From Tetrahymena thermophila SB210 (lineage: Eukaryota; Ciliophora; Oligohymenophorea; Hymenostomatida; Tetrahymenidae): DNA of 64,000 nt. Each line of letters starts with the position of its first letter. Position 1 is the stretch's first letter. The position numbers and the translations under genes are program-made. The stretch spans positions 682,001 through 746,000 of the forward strand of contig NW_002476413.1 of assembly GCF_000189635.1 (NCBI RefSeq), in the 5' to 3' direction. Below, piece by piece: positions 38,074-51,145 of the stretch. Below the pieces are notes generated by a model. The model was given only the letters and a program-made list of their open reading frames with translations, searched no databases and had not been told where the DNA came from.

Positions 38074-39741
38074 TTCGTTTTTTTATATTAAAATATATCT
38101 ATTTATTTATTTAAAATGATCTTTTCTAAAATTTCTTCGTAATTTAATATTTGATGAAAAACAAATTTCTGACAAGTGTTAACTTAATATAAATTCAATT
38201 AAATTTTTTTAAGAGATAAACCTTACAAGAATGAGCTTTTAAAATAAATTATTAAACAAATAAATTAGATTAAATTATAAAAACAAATTAAAATTTATTT
38301 TATTTGTTTTCTCAATCAACCAAACAAACAAAAATTCAAGAATGGATAAATATGTTAATAAAAAATAAAATAATTTAATTTAATACTTAATTTTATTGAA
38401 TCAAATGGTATTATTTTAGTGATAAGATTTATATGATATTTTAAAATAATTAATTTTTAAAAATAACAAATTAGATTTAATTATAAAACAAATTAATAAA
38501 TTTTTTAATATTAAAAATAATTTGAATCAAATTGTATAATAATAGTGATAAGATTTTTATGATTTTTTTAAATTATTATTAAAAATAACAAATTAGATTT
38601 AATTATAAAACAAATTAATAAATTTTTTAACATTTGAATCAAAATATATTATATTAGTGATAAGATTTATATGATTTTTTAAAATAATTATTAAAAATAA
38701 AAAATGAGATTTTATAAAAAAACAAATTAATAAATTTTTTAATACTAAAAATAATTTGAATCAAATTGTATAGTATTAGTGATAAGATTTATATGATATT
38801 TTAAAATAATTAATTATTAAAAATAACAAATTAGATTTAATTATAAAATAAATTAATAACTTTTTTAATACTAAAAATAATTTAATTAAATAAAAATATT
38901 TGTAAAATAAGGATCAAAAATTATGTTGGTTCACAAAAATAATAATTAAATTCAAAATATTAATTAATTCAAATGTTTTAATATTTAGTTTAGGCAGTAA
39001 CATAATATTTATAAAATACTTGAAGTAAAATTAAAGTATTAAATACAATTATTTTTAATTTAATAAATTGATTTTGTGTTTTAAAATAACAGAGATTTAC
39101 TCAATTAATCTTTGAATTAAGTAAAATTGAGAGAAATATTTTACTGGTGCTTAAATAATAACTATTTTAAATATTGAGCGATTATTCACTTTTATTTATC
39201 AGAAATATTCAAGAAATTTGATCATGTGGGCCAAACAATGGAATTCCTTTTTTAAGTTTAGTTAACTTTTTTGCTTTTAATTTTTTTGTTATTAAGAAAT
39301 TAAGATTTGAAAAATCTAATTAAAAAGGACTAAGACATACAGACATACAAACATTCATATATTTATGTATCTCAAGATAAAAAATCTTGTAAGATATGTG
39401 ATTAGATTTGCTAATTAAAAGGAAATAAATAGTACATGCTGTCAATCATCAAACATCTTTAGAATACCAATAAAAGAATTTTTTGATTGATTTTTTAACT
39501 CATTTCATATCAAAAAAGAAATTAATAAATAAATAAATAAAAAATATCATTTTTGGCATTATTTGATAATTAATTATAAATATTTATTAATAATATTCAA
39601 TAAGCTCAGATTTGCCTTTTATATTAAAAAGTAGATTTGCCAAAAACTAAATAAATTTTAGGGTAAAGCACATAATAATCAAGCAAGCAAGCAAGTAATC
39701 AAGCGTTAGTAAATAACTGAGCATAAATAAAATATTCAAAG
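38074..39741. other. Divergent spacer between PSVFG-repeat gene and VPS35L
   Basis: This 1.7-kb spacer separates two outward-facing genes. It contains the ~120-bp tandem repeats described separately and otherwise A/T-rich DNA. No gene is seen. Confidence 0.45.
38395..38895. repeat. Four to five tandem ~112-126-bp AT-rich repeats
   Basis: A word GTGATAAGATTTATATGAT recurs at 38419, 38545, 38657 and 38779, followed each time by AAATAACAAATTAGATTTAA-type sequence and a run of ATTAATAAATTTTTTAA. A last partial copy ends near 38895. Unit lengths vary between 112 and 126 bp. It lies in the shared upstream region of two divergent genes. Confidence 0.8.
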
Positions 39742-42700
39742 ATGTCAGCTGAGCCATTGTAAATTCTTTGATTTCAATTAATCTATTTTGTTAACTAAAC
39801 AATCAAGAATACCTTACCTTGATCTTTAATGTTCTTTCTAATATTAAAAGAGTAATCAAAGATAGAGATTATCAATTTTTAGAGAAAAATCGTCGTAAAA
39901 AATTCCAATAAACAGCAAGGAATCCTCTTACAGAAGATCGTTCTAAGTTGAAGCAAGTCAAAAATAATAACTTACTCGCTTAAATAAACAAAGCAGGTGC
40001 TGATGCTAAAGTAATCATTAAAACTGAAGGAGGATTTGTAGATCCTCTTTCTCGTTTGAAATCTAAACCAGCAAATCCTTTGGCTCGTATACCTATCAAA
40101 AACCCTTTAATGGCTGTAAAAATTTAATTTTTTCGTTTGTCTTTTCAAAAAAAAAACGCAGTTTACTCAAAAAATAATTTTAGTATTCGTAATTATAAAT
40201 TAATAATTCATAAATTGTTAAAATGATAGAACAAAAATTAAGAAGAATAAGCTGAAAAACCTGAATAACCTGACCCTCTTGCAAGAAAGGTCATTATGAA
40301 CGCTCAAGCCGACTAATTAGAGTCTATTAAGAATGAAGAACAAGAAAGCTAGCACTGGGAAATTATTCGTAAAGAATATGTTAGGACATTCGACTTAAAT
40401 ATCAGACATCTTAATGGACAAGTTAATAATGTAAACAAATAAATGCAATAAAAGCTCAAAATCATACAAATATTTTGATTATTTATAATAGCCTTTTGGA
40501 AGTAATGTAGTAGGTACAGAAGAAAGAAAAAATAAATCAGTTTAGTAAGGTAGTAGATATGAATAAGACAAATCTTATACTTAACAAAAGTACTAAGTGG
40601 TAAAAAATAAATTTATTTATTAAATGAGCTAAAGGAGTAATTTTTTTTCTTTTCAATTAATAAAATAAAGCAAACAATTGCTATGAAAACATATATTGAA
40701 AATCTTATAGAAATGCATTCAAAAATGAGAAAGAAATGGAATGACTAAGACAAAGTAAATAAAATTAGCTTCATAAAAAAAAAATTATATTAGAATAATT
40801 GATATTAATTTAATAAACATTATTAAAATTGTATGATAGGTAGGAACCTTGTAAATTACTATTCAAGCTATTAAGCTATTTGCAGACAATGACTAGCCAA
40901 GATTTGCTCCTTACAAATATGTCTATATTATGGATATTTTAGACAGTTTCTCTAAATTTGTTTTCTAAAGAATGAAAAAACTCTCTTTCCCTTAATATAC
41001 TTCTGAAAAACTCAAAACTTTAACTTTCTTTGATATTTCTGGTGCAAACATCCCAGAAAGTGCTCAAGAAATCTGCAGAAATTGGCTTAGAAAAGTTAGC
41101 TCTATTAGAGAACTTGTCCCAAGAATATACATAGAAGCAGCTTTATTACCAATTTACTATTTTATCGATTCTACAAAGGTAAATCAACGAATATTTCTTC
41201 AAAAATACAAACACTCATCTCATAATTAATTAATGTATTTATTTATTTTATTTATTTAATTATAACAGATCCAATAAAATTTGTTTAAGCTAAGTTTCCA
41301 GAGTAGATGTATTGGTGATTATATTAATTCAGTCAATTACAGCACTTTCCTTCTTCGTATTGGTGCTGAATTGCTCCCTAAAGAAAAATCTCATATTCTG
41401 TAAATGCTAGACGATTTCTTCTATTATATGAAATAGAGTAAATAAATTGAAAAAATTAAATCATCTTTATTTATAATTAATTTTTTTATTTTTAAAAAAG
41501 GTTAATTTGGCTAGTCAGGATTTTCAACTGATGAATATTTAAGGTTATTTGAACCTTTCCTTTTAACAGCATTCAGAATATACAGTGAAAACTGCAGTGA
41601 ATAAGAATTTAGCGAGTTATTTTCAATTTATTAGGGTAGCAACCAACATTCTGAAATTTTATCTAAAATTGTTTAAGCCTTTTCACCTGAATTGATTGCT
41701 AAATACTCAAGTGAAATCTTTTTAATCATTTCTTCTTATCATATTGACTATAAATTTAAAATGTACACAATCTTTTTGCCTAAGTTATCTCGTGGTATCC
41801 AATCAATGAATGGAGCTCCAGTAAAGAACCTTTCATTAACTATTATTTTCTTTTTTGATAAAATTTTATTTAAAAAGCCATCTTCTATTAAAATATAAAA
41901 AAATTTAATGCAATAAGCGAAAATTTAAATTAAAATTTATTTATTTTATTGCTAAATATTTAATTTTAATATTTTAATAAATTTTAAAATTTGAAAAGAA
42001 ATAAAAATAGTAATTAACTTTTTTAAATATAAAAGATTGAAATATGCAATTTGGTTTGGATAGATTTGAAACAAGTTAATAAAATAGATATCTTTTTAAC
42101 TATTTTAGTGTCATTCATAGAATTAATAAACAAGTGCTTCAAAGGGTATCAAAAGACTAAAATATTCTAGAGCATAATTGAAAAATTTAATGAACTATTT
42201 TAACAAGTTGATACATCCAATGATAAAAATAATTAAACTTTATTGAAATTGGAGTAGTTTATTAAATCAATATTAACTACTTGTGATGATATTAGAGAAA
42301 TACTAACTATTGAACCTTTCCTATAATTCATTTCTTTCTTCCCTCCATAGTTAAAGTATAATGTCAGCAAAGATGTACTTGGAATGTTCATGGAAAGAGA
42401 AAAAATTTAGAAGATATCTGATCCCATAGCCGTTCATTCTATTCTTTAAAGTAAATTTTTAAAGTGCATTATTCAAGCAAATTATATCATCAAAAGTATC
42501 AAAATTCTTCCTAAAAGCTAAAAAAACAAAATAATATTTTTGTTAGATAAATAAATATTATATTCTAATTTAATTTATAGTAAAATCATAAAAAGGATTT
42601 AAAATATCTTTCGTATACAAAAATGAATGTATAAATTAATTAATTTATCCAAGTTTTTGTTAAAATGAAAATTTGAAAAAAATTATAAATTCTTAAATTA

Positions 42701-44148
42701 ATATTTAAATTAAATAAAGTTGCAAAGAATTTAAATGAAGGTGACAAAAAATTAGAAGATCCTAAAGAATTATTCGTTTTACTCAAGTCTTTCTTTGAAA
42801 AGATCGATTTTGGCAGAAACTTAGAATAGATGTTAAATTTATATACTGAAATAAGAGCTAGCTTTGGTCATATAAACGAAGTGGTTGAATATGTCATTAA
42901 TAAAGTTTCAAATTTAACTTTTACTGCTAAAAATATGTTTACTTCTCAAAAAATGCAAAAGAAAATCACTGGCTTCTTGCAAGCTTGTGTTGCATTCTGT
43001 TATATTACTATTCCTATGATCGATAGTCCTCTAGTACAATTTAAATATTACTACATGAACTCCTCAAGTAATAACTTAATTTAAATAATAACTATTTTAA
43101 AATATTTTATATTAAATAAATAGTTGCTCTTCTTCACAACTTGATTTCATAAGCTGAATCTTCATTTAAAACAGCTTTATCAATTTTAGTTGATCTTCCA
43201 GAACAAATTAATGGAAAAAACGTTGATGAATTAGTAATTAGAGACTTGTCAAGTATGGTTTCGTTTATGATTGTTTTACCTGACAATCCAGAAAGCGATA
43301 TTTTGCACCTTTATTCTGGTTTCATATCACTTTTAAGTTAATTTAAATGGTAATGACTTTTTTCATAAATAAAAATTATTAATTTCATTTTTTAAAAATC
43401 TTTGATTTTTAGTAAAATTTTAATTAAATTAATAATATGAATAAATTATAATTAATTATTATTATACTTATCAATGATTAAAACAATAATTTTTATATTT
43501 AATAGGTCATCAAGAAATGGAGAAAGCTACAAATTGAGCTTGATAAAAGATTTAATAGCATATCTATGTATTTAGAAGTAAGAAAACTTCCCTTATCACA
43601 TTGATGGTGTTAGATCAAATGATAAGCTTTTCGTTGATTAAGAATTTAAGGCCACAGTTGTTGACTAAGTTAGCAATTTACTTTACAAGATCTAAGAAAT
43701 AATTCCTGAAATAGCTCCAAAGAACTATGACCAACAAGTAAGTAGTATTTTGTACATTTGAAAAGTTAAGTAAATTTTTTTTTATTGACCAATTAGGAAA
43801 ATAGATTGTTGATTAGAAATATTTGTCATGCAATAAATACTATATTGATGTACATTGAACCTAATAGAGTAGTTAAATCTGTGATTTCTCAATTGGTAAA
43901 TGTTATTAATAAAAAATGTAACGACTTAAATAGAGATCCATTTGGAAGAAAGATTCTAGATGAAATATACAATTTAATTAAGTAAACTTTATAGAATATA
44001 GAAAAAAATGCTAAAGTAAAATTTATTTTTTACAATTAAAACTAAAAAAATCAATCATATTTAATAAAAATTTTAGGAAGTCAAAGATTTCTAAGTCTAC
44101 AAAGACAATATCAATGCAGTCTTAGACTCAGTAAAAAAATAAAAATGA
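39742..44148 (+). CDS. VPS35L: VPS35L, retriever complex scaffold subunit
   Basis: Fourteen exons join in frame to 1,004 residues: 39742-39758, 39851-40115, 40230-40430, 40492-40599, 40671-40754, 40840-41178, 41269-41437, 41501-41820, 42036-42450, 42720-43067, 43124-43349, 43506-43737, 43797-44015, 44077-44148. Human VPS35L is 963 residues. Matching blocks are the N-terminal DPL motifs (FVDPLSRLK, PDPLARKV), KVSSIRELVPRIYIEAALL, QACVAFCYITIPMI and FPYHIDGVRSNDKLF. It is distinct from retromer VPS35. VPS35L is the alpha-solenoid scaffold that joins VPS26C and VPS29 and works with the CCC and WASH complexes to return membrane proteins from endosomes. Exon 1 is only 17 nt. The ends of exons 3 and 8 are the least certain splice choices. 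Confidence 0.9.
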
Positions 44149-44864
44149 TATTTTTGATAAGTAAAATTAAAATTAAAATAAGCAATTAAGATAATTAGGT
44201 GTTAAATTTGTTTGTTTTCTATTTGGTAATTTGGTAAATTAAGTATTAAATAAATAAATTAATAAATTAATTAATTAATCATTCTCTTGAAAAAGATTAA
44301 CTAATAAATGTATGTACAACACAATAAAGTACTGAATTAAATTATTATATTAATTACAGTTATAAATAATATGTTTATTTTTTTTAATTGTTTGTTTGTT
44401 TGTCAAGTTAATTTACTTTTTTAGAATTCTAGCAACACATTTAGTATTGATTTGTTGTTTTTTTTAATGTTTGAATATTAATTTTTTGCTTCTTTGTGTT
44501 TTTGTTTGTTTGTTTGTTGTTTGATTTTTTCTGCCATCCAACTCATACAATGTGAATAAAGCTTTTACCCTTGGTATTCTTTAAAAAGATAGGCTAATTT
44601 AGTTGTTTTTGCCATTTTTTACAACTCTGCTGTTTAGATGAATGTTTTCAAGAAACCTAATCAGTAGAAATTTAAGAGTAACTGGTTTTATTTATGAGTA
44701 AATTGAGTAGAGGATGTTTCTGAGAATATAATAATTAGATCAAATAAAATTTAATGTTTGTTTTTGTTTAATTAATAAAGAAATTGATTATTTTTGTTAA
44801 TTGTTTTTAGTTCTATTTGGTAAAATAGAAATATTATTAAGTTATTATCAATACAATGAATAAC
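44149..44864. other. Short convergent spacer
   Basis: VPS35L and MLH1 end facing each other here. The 0.7 kb is T/G-skewed with GTTTGTTT-type runs near 44390-44520. No gene is seen. Confidence 0.45.
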
Positions 44865-47800
44865 TCAACATCTTTCGAAGATCTTGTATGCATCTTCTTG
44901 CTTAAATAGCTTAACTGTAAACTCGCTAATATCTAATTTAGGGAGTGAAAGTTTTTTTTTAATCATTGGGAGCATTTTTTATTCAAAGAAATCGTCCCAT
45001 TTCTGCTTTTGCGTTTCCTAGAAATGCTGTCTTTACAATTAATTTTTAAACGATTTTTCTAATTGCCAAGCAAAGTAGAATGATAATTCGTTTGCTAAGC
45101 CCATACCTGATTAGAGTATTTCGCTAAAATTAACCTTTGAATTTAAAAAGTTTATTATATATTGTTTGTAAATAAGCAAATAGCTTTTTATTTATTTATT
45201 TACTTTGGTGATTATTCTCAACAGAATGTATGAGATATCTTTAAAGTTATTATCATTTTCAAATAAATTAAATAAATTAGGGAAAGCCAAGAGCTTTTAA
45301 TCTTTGATGACTATGCCTACGGAGTCTCTTAAAAAGTCACTCAATAAGCCAAATTACTCGATGTAAGTCTAATTTTAATCAAAATATTTTATTTATTGAT
45401 AAAATTAACAAATAACTAACATACATCCATATTTGACAGATGGAACTCCTTTTTCTCATTCGGTATCTCATCAAAATTTAATAAAAAATACTCTAAAATA
45501 TCCTTCAAACCTATTGCTTAATTTAGCTCTACAGGCTTAATCTATCCAAAGTTTCTCAGAATTTCAAATTTAAATATTTCTTAACTTTTTTTAAAATAAA
45601 TATTTTGGTTATTAAAATCAAAAAAATGTTTCTAAAATGATAAATAAATATTTTGGTTTATTTTTTTGTTTCCATTAAAATTTAAAAGAAAGAGCGAATG
45701 ATTTAAAGATGAATTTACCATAATGGAATAGAGTTTATAAGGTAGAGATCATCTCTAAATTGAGCTAGAAAGTGATTAGAAGAAATACAGCCAACATACG
45801 TAAGATTTTTAAAGAAAGAACTTGTTGTATCATGGATATCTTGATTCCTTAAAGACAATAACTATTATTATACTTAAATACGTGGGTCATTAACTTAAGA
45901 ATTTGCCCTATCGATGACACTTGAACGAGCATTATTAGCATCTAATTAGTCAGAGCTTCCTATATTACTGATTGAAGTTTAATTTCTTTCTTCATTGAGC
46001 ATCTTTTTCTTTTTAATCATATCAACAGGTTCTTCAGCAATATCATCTTGACTGTTTAGATGTTCTTCTTTCTGCTCTTCAATATAATTAATACTTTGAT
46101 AATTTTTTTGATTTGAATTGTTATTTCCATCTTCAGAGCTTTCTACTGAAAAGAATCTAGTAATTTTCTAATCTCTGGGATCTACACGAATTTGCTTGGT
46201 GGGTTGATAGTAATCAGAATTTTGCTTAGATAAATTGCTCTAAGAACCAAAATATAATTGACTTGAGCTACTTCTTTTCACATTTGAAGTTTCAAATGAA
46301 GATGTTCTTTATGAAATATTTGCTGAAAGTTGTTTGATAACTCCACAATTTTTCAAATTTTCGAAAATCCATGATTCAATTTCTTTTGCTATTTCGTACT
46401 CAAATAAGAATTTGACTTCTTTTTTTGTTGGGTGAACATTAGGATCCAAGTTCTTTGGATTCATTTCTAAGCTCAAGTAGCAAAAATATCCACCTTCTTC
46501 TTCATGAATACTCTATATATATATTATTATTATTGTTATGTAATTATTATATAAAATTAAATTTAAAGCAGTTCTAATGATAATTAAAATTGTTGATTAA
46601 ATCTCATTAGTTAATTAGGTAAAAAGGTTTTACTTAATAACAAGACTGGTAAGAGCGTTCTACTGCTTTTTTGATAGATTCACATTCAACCAAACGATTA
46701 TTTATAAAGAGAGTGATTTCTTTGTATTTTTTAGTAGCTCCAATGTTGGAAAAAGTTCCTTTAAATTTAACTTAATATTCTGTCGACTCACTTTCACATG
46801 AAGTAAAGCTTTTATCTGCAATCTTAGTAATTTGCTACATAATTTATTCTCTTCTCTAGAATTTAATTAGAATTAATTAAAATGTATTTAATGTTTACGA
46901 AAGTTTACTTGCAATTCTGTAGAGCCAAGCACACTGTGAGATGAGAATTGAATTTGGTTATCACTTTTAAATTTAAATCTCAATTTAGCATGATGCATAG
47001 CAAATTGTCCGATCAATTTGAGTACTCTTTTTTTTTCTTCGTTAACATTTAAACTTTTTCTCCTAATTATTTAAAATAGAATTATAAGTTAAAGTGAGAA
47101 ATTTATTTATTTAATTAATTAATTAATTAATTATATTTTTTATAAAGTAGAAGGTATTTATTATGAGTGTATTAATCAATGAATATATTTATAATTATTA
47201 ATATTAAAATAACCCTTTGTTATTTAATTACGTGGACAATATTTTAAAATATTTGGTTTAAAGTAAAAACTTTTTTGTTTGTTTTATGGGTGAACGAACA
47301 AGAAATTTAAATTAATAATTAGTAGATATAAAAAATAATCAACTGGGTAGAGTTTTTAGTTTAGGTTGATTGATTGAGTCAAATATTAATTCATTTATAA
47401 AAAAAAATTGTGCGCATTCATTAATTTAATAATAATCTAAATCAATTTAATTATTTTATTTCTATCTCAAAACTTAATTTTTATTAGTGGCAAAGAAATC
47501 ATTCATTCAAAATTATTGAATTAGAAGATAAAATTTAGGAAAATTAAAAAGATAAAAAGGATTTCTTCAAAATTATATTTTTTTATTTATTTCTTTACTT
47601 CCAAAAATGGCAAGGTATTAAGTTTTAGTAATTTATTTGCATTTAAATTAAATAAATTAACGTAAGCTGAAGGAAATACCAAAAATTTTTATCTCTATTA
47701 ACATATTTTGTAAATTTACTTTCACCTTCTAAATCAAAAAGAAAAAAAAAGTAAAGCCAATTGATTATAATTCTTTCGAATATTCGTAGACCCCCTATTT

Positions 47801-49417
47801 TATTTAATAATACTTACTTTCTAATCTCAATTATCATTATCAATTTCATTCAATTCATAACAGCCAAAAATAAATCTCTCTCTTTCTCTTCAATAGCTAC
47901 AGAGCAGCATTTATAAACTGTATAATATTGTTTGCATTTTTAAATAAAAAAGCTATCTAAATTGGGCTGTTATTTTTGCTTTGCTATGGTTGATTCAATT
48001 AATTAAACACCTTAAAAGTATAAAACTATAAATTATTTTTGCTAACTTTCTGTTAATCTTTGAAGGAATTAAAAATATTTTTATATGTTCAAGCCTTTTT
48101 CAATACACTTTTACTAGAATTAAATATTTTCGTAGCTTTAAGAAGAATTTATTTGAGAATTATGAATGATTAATTGCCATTAAAATGAATGTTAATGAGA
48201 GAGAAATAAACATTAAATAGTAATCAAATTAATGAAAATTGATTGATTGAATGACAAAATTTTAACACCTTTGTTTCTAAACTATAAATTTTTCTTGAAA
48301 ATTATCAAAATATATATTAGTATTTTGATTTTATGATAAATGAATGAATGGCTTTAACGCGATAATTGTTATTTCAACAACATATTTTTAATTTATAATT
48401 GAATTTACCTTGCATCATAGTTAAAAAATAAATCCTAGACATCTACTGTAGTCCCTTCAGTACAGTTCACTGCTTCAGGCTCTTCACCAAGCATAACACC
48501 GTTTTTGAAACTAGCTTTATATCCTAGGTCAGAATTAGGTTTTCGAGATGTGATTTTCAAGTTGGAGACAAAAGAAATAGAGGCTAACGCTTCTCCTCTA
48601 AAGCCAAATGAAACTAAACTCTAAAGGTCATTAAACTCATTTATCTTAGAGGTAGCAAACCTTTCGCAGAGAAGTGGAAAATCGTCTTTGTGAATTCCAG
48701 AACCATTATCTTCTACAATAAGCTACTTTAACCCTCCTTATACTAACCCTACTGAAATTTCACTTGATCCAGCATCAAGACAGTTCTCAATAAGCTCCTT
48801 AACAGCTATAATTAATTATAAATAAACAAAAAAATTTAATAAAATGATCAATTAAAATTTTATCCTTTCATTTAATCAACTCCTTTATGTCCTTTCATTT
48901 GTTAACTAACATATTTATTTGCCCTTATTATTTATTGTATGTTAAAATACTAAACAAACAATATTCCTAAATTTACTGAAAATCTAATTTATACTAAAGA
49001 AAATAATCAGGAATAGCAAGCAGCTTAATTTTACTCTAAATTTAAGCTGATGAGAGCAAACAGTTTATTGGGTAAATAAAATGCATCATAACTTCTACAA
49101 AATATTCAGCAATAAAAATTCTTTAATTAGATTTCTAGCGTAGGAAAAATGGAATGCAAAATTTAATTTTAAAAACCCATATTTATTTCTTGATATTAAT
49201 AATCTGCTTAATGATATATGATAATTATTTAATCAAAGAAGTGATGCTTTGATTTGAAAGAAACTATCATCAGGATATTGAAAAATAGAAAAGGACGGAT
49301 TCAAATACCTGCAGATGGACGTTGTACTACTTCACCAGCTGCAATCTTATCGATAAGCTCTTATGGGAGCTTCTTGATCTGAGGACCAGTATTTTCTAAG
49401 GGTTAGGAATGATTCAT
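44865..49417 (-). CDS. MLH1: DNA mismatch repair protein MLH1 (MutL family)
   Basis: Eight exons join in frame to 756 residues: 49417-49309, 48805-48409, 47062-46909, 46855-46634, 46512-45719, 45584-45425, 45368-45204, 45134-44865. The GHKL ATPase is intact: [22 protein letters not shown] (Glu40, Asn44), DNGSG (69-73), ERFATSK and [10 protein letters not shown] (104-110). The transducer domain has NNRLVE and [10 protein letters not shown] charged linker follows, then a C-terminal domain with [14 protein letters not shown] and [12 protein letters not shown], and the protein ends FERC, the end typical of MLH1. MLH1 pairs with a PMS-type partner to nick DNA after mismatch recognition and acts in meiotic crossing-over. 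An extension of about ten residues precedes the conserved start. Intron 2 is 1,346 nt, by far the longest in the window. The acceptor before exon 4 is ambiguous by 21 nt. Confidence 0.95.
47063..48408. other. Long intron 2 of MLH1
   Basis: This intron joins ...FFNYDAR to RRKSLNV without missing any residue of the family alignment, so no exon is hidden in it. It is A/T-rich throughout. A pyrimidine-rich patch (CTCTCTCTTTCTCTTC, near 47876) on the + strand is the only compositional feature; I recognise no RNA or nested gene. Confidence 0.6.
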
Positions 49418-51145
49418 ATACCTATGTATATTCAATTACTTTTTTTATGTATATTTAATAAATTAAAATACATTATAATTAGATTGATATCTTACTTTTT
49501 TTAATGATCAATTATAAATATAACACAAACAAGCAAGCAAGCAAATAAACAAACAAAAGTACATGCAAGCTCTTTTTGTTAATAATTTAATATAGTAATT
49601 AATTCTTCATCAAAATATTACTATTATTTAGCTTCTTATTCATTTTTGATTGACCTTTATATATATGATTAGATTTTGTAATTTCAAAGTTTGAAGCTTT
49701 TGGTGCAATTTGCAAATTTATAATTATTAAGGATTTATCATATTAGTTAGCATTTATTTGAGACAATTACATATTCTCTACAAGCTATACATTTAATAAA
49801 TTGATTGATTGTCCCCTCCTTTAAATATCTAATCACAAAAAAATATCAATTTTTATAAAATTACAATCAAAGTTAACAAATATAAAGAATATATAATTAT
49901 ATTGTAGATTTTTATTGATTTATCTTTGAATGAGTTGAATAATATTTCATATCAAATACATTTAATTTTCAATTAAAATTCTTAACTTTTTGAAGAAAAT
50001 TTTAATGATAATAAAATAATTGCATTTTAGTTTTATCACAAATTAAATTTTTTTAATTGTCTATCATATGAATATGAATGAGTTGATTAAAATAGCAAAA
50101 AAACACTTTAATTTTTTCTTTTAATGATTATTTTTATTGTAATATTTTTCTGGTTGATACTTTTTTGTATTTATTTTAATTTATTTCAATGAGTAAATAA
50201 GAAAAATAAATAGCTTCTAATACTTTAAAATCAATTTTATTTGATGTTGAAATTTATCAACATTTCAATATTCTCAAAAATAAAGTAAATTTATATTTAG
50301 TAAAATTGAATTAGGCATATGTATAAATTTATTATGAAAAGAAAGTTTATTTAAGAAGTATATTTATTTAAAAGAAATATATATTTTTAAAGAATAGATA
50401 GAAGAAGTTAAAAATGTAAATTATAAATTATTTAAATTATGTATTTGTAAATTAAACTTTTTGAATGTCTCAAAAAACCACCTATTTACTTGCATTCACC
50501 ATGTTCTGTAAATATTGAACTTGTTTCATAAATTAGATTTAGAGACTATATATATAAATATATATATGAAGAGATTAGGATGGCTCTCAGAGAATAAGAG
50601 TAATTAATTTTTAGTTGTTCATTTCTTTTGGTAATAATATTAAAATTATTTTTTTTAATTTTATTTGATGCTTTTTAGGCAAATTTATTTTTTTAAAATT
50701 ATAATTTTTTTATAGGGAAGATTAGAAATGTTGATTGATTATCATAAAAATTTAGTTAATTTCTTCAAATACATATTTTAATTTTAAATTTATAATTCTT
50801 TGTCACCAAATATTTTGTTCTATATTGAATTTTAATTTTAAAAATAAAAAATGGATAAAAAAAATATTAAAAGATATATTTTATACTTTAAAAATATCTA
50901 TATTTTATGTAGAAATTTACTAACACTTGTAATCAAAATATTGATTGAAAAAATAAATTATTAATTAAATAAATGTTTTACACAAAATTGTTATTTTATA
51001 TTGATATACTTATTTAGCTAACTATCTTTTAAATTATTAATATTTGTTTATTTAGTTCAAAACTTTTTAATTTGTTCTAAAAGAGAAGCAAAAAATAAAA
51101 GAAAGTAAAGATTCATAAAAACATCAAAAATAACAACATAATTAA
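49418..51145. other. Divergent spacer, AT-rich
   Basis: These 1.7 kb between MLH1 and the next gene hold A/T-rich DNA, a CAAGCAAGCAAG run near 49530 and a TATATATA palindrome near 50550. No gene is seen. Confidence 0.4.
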
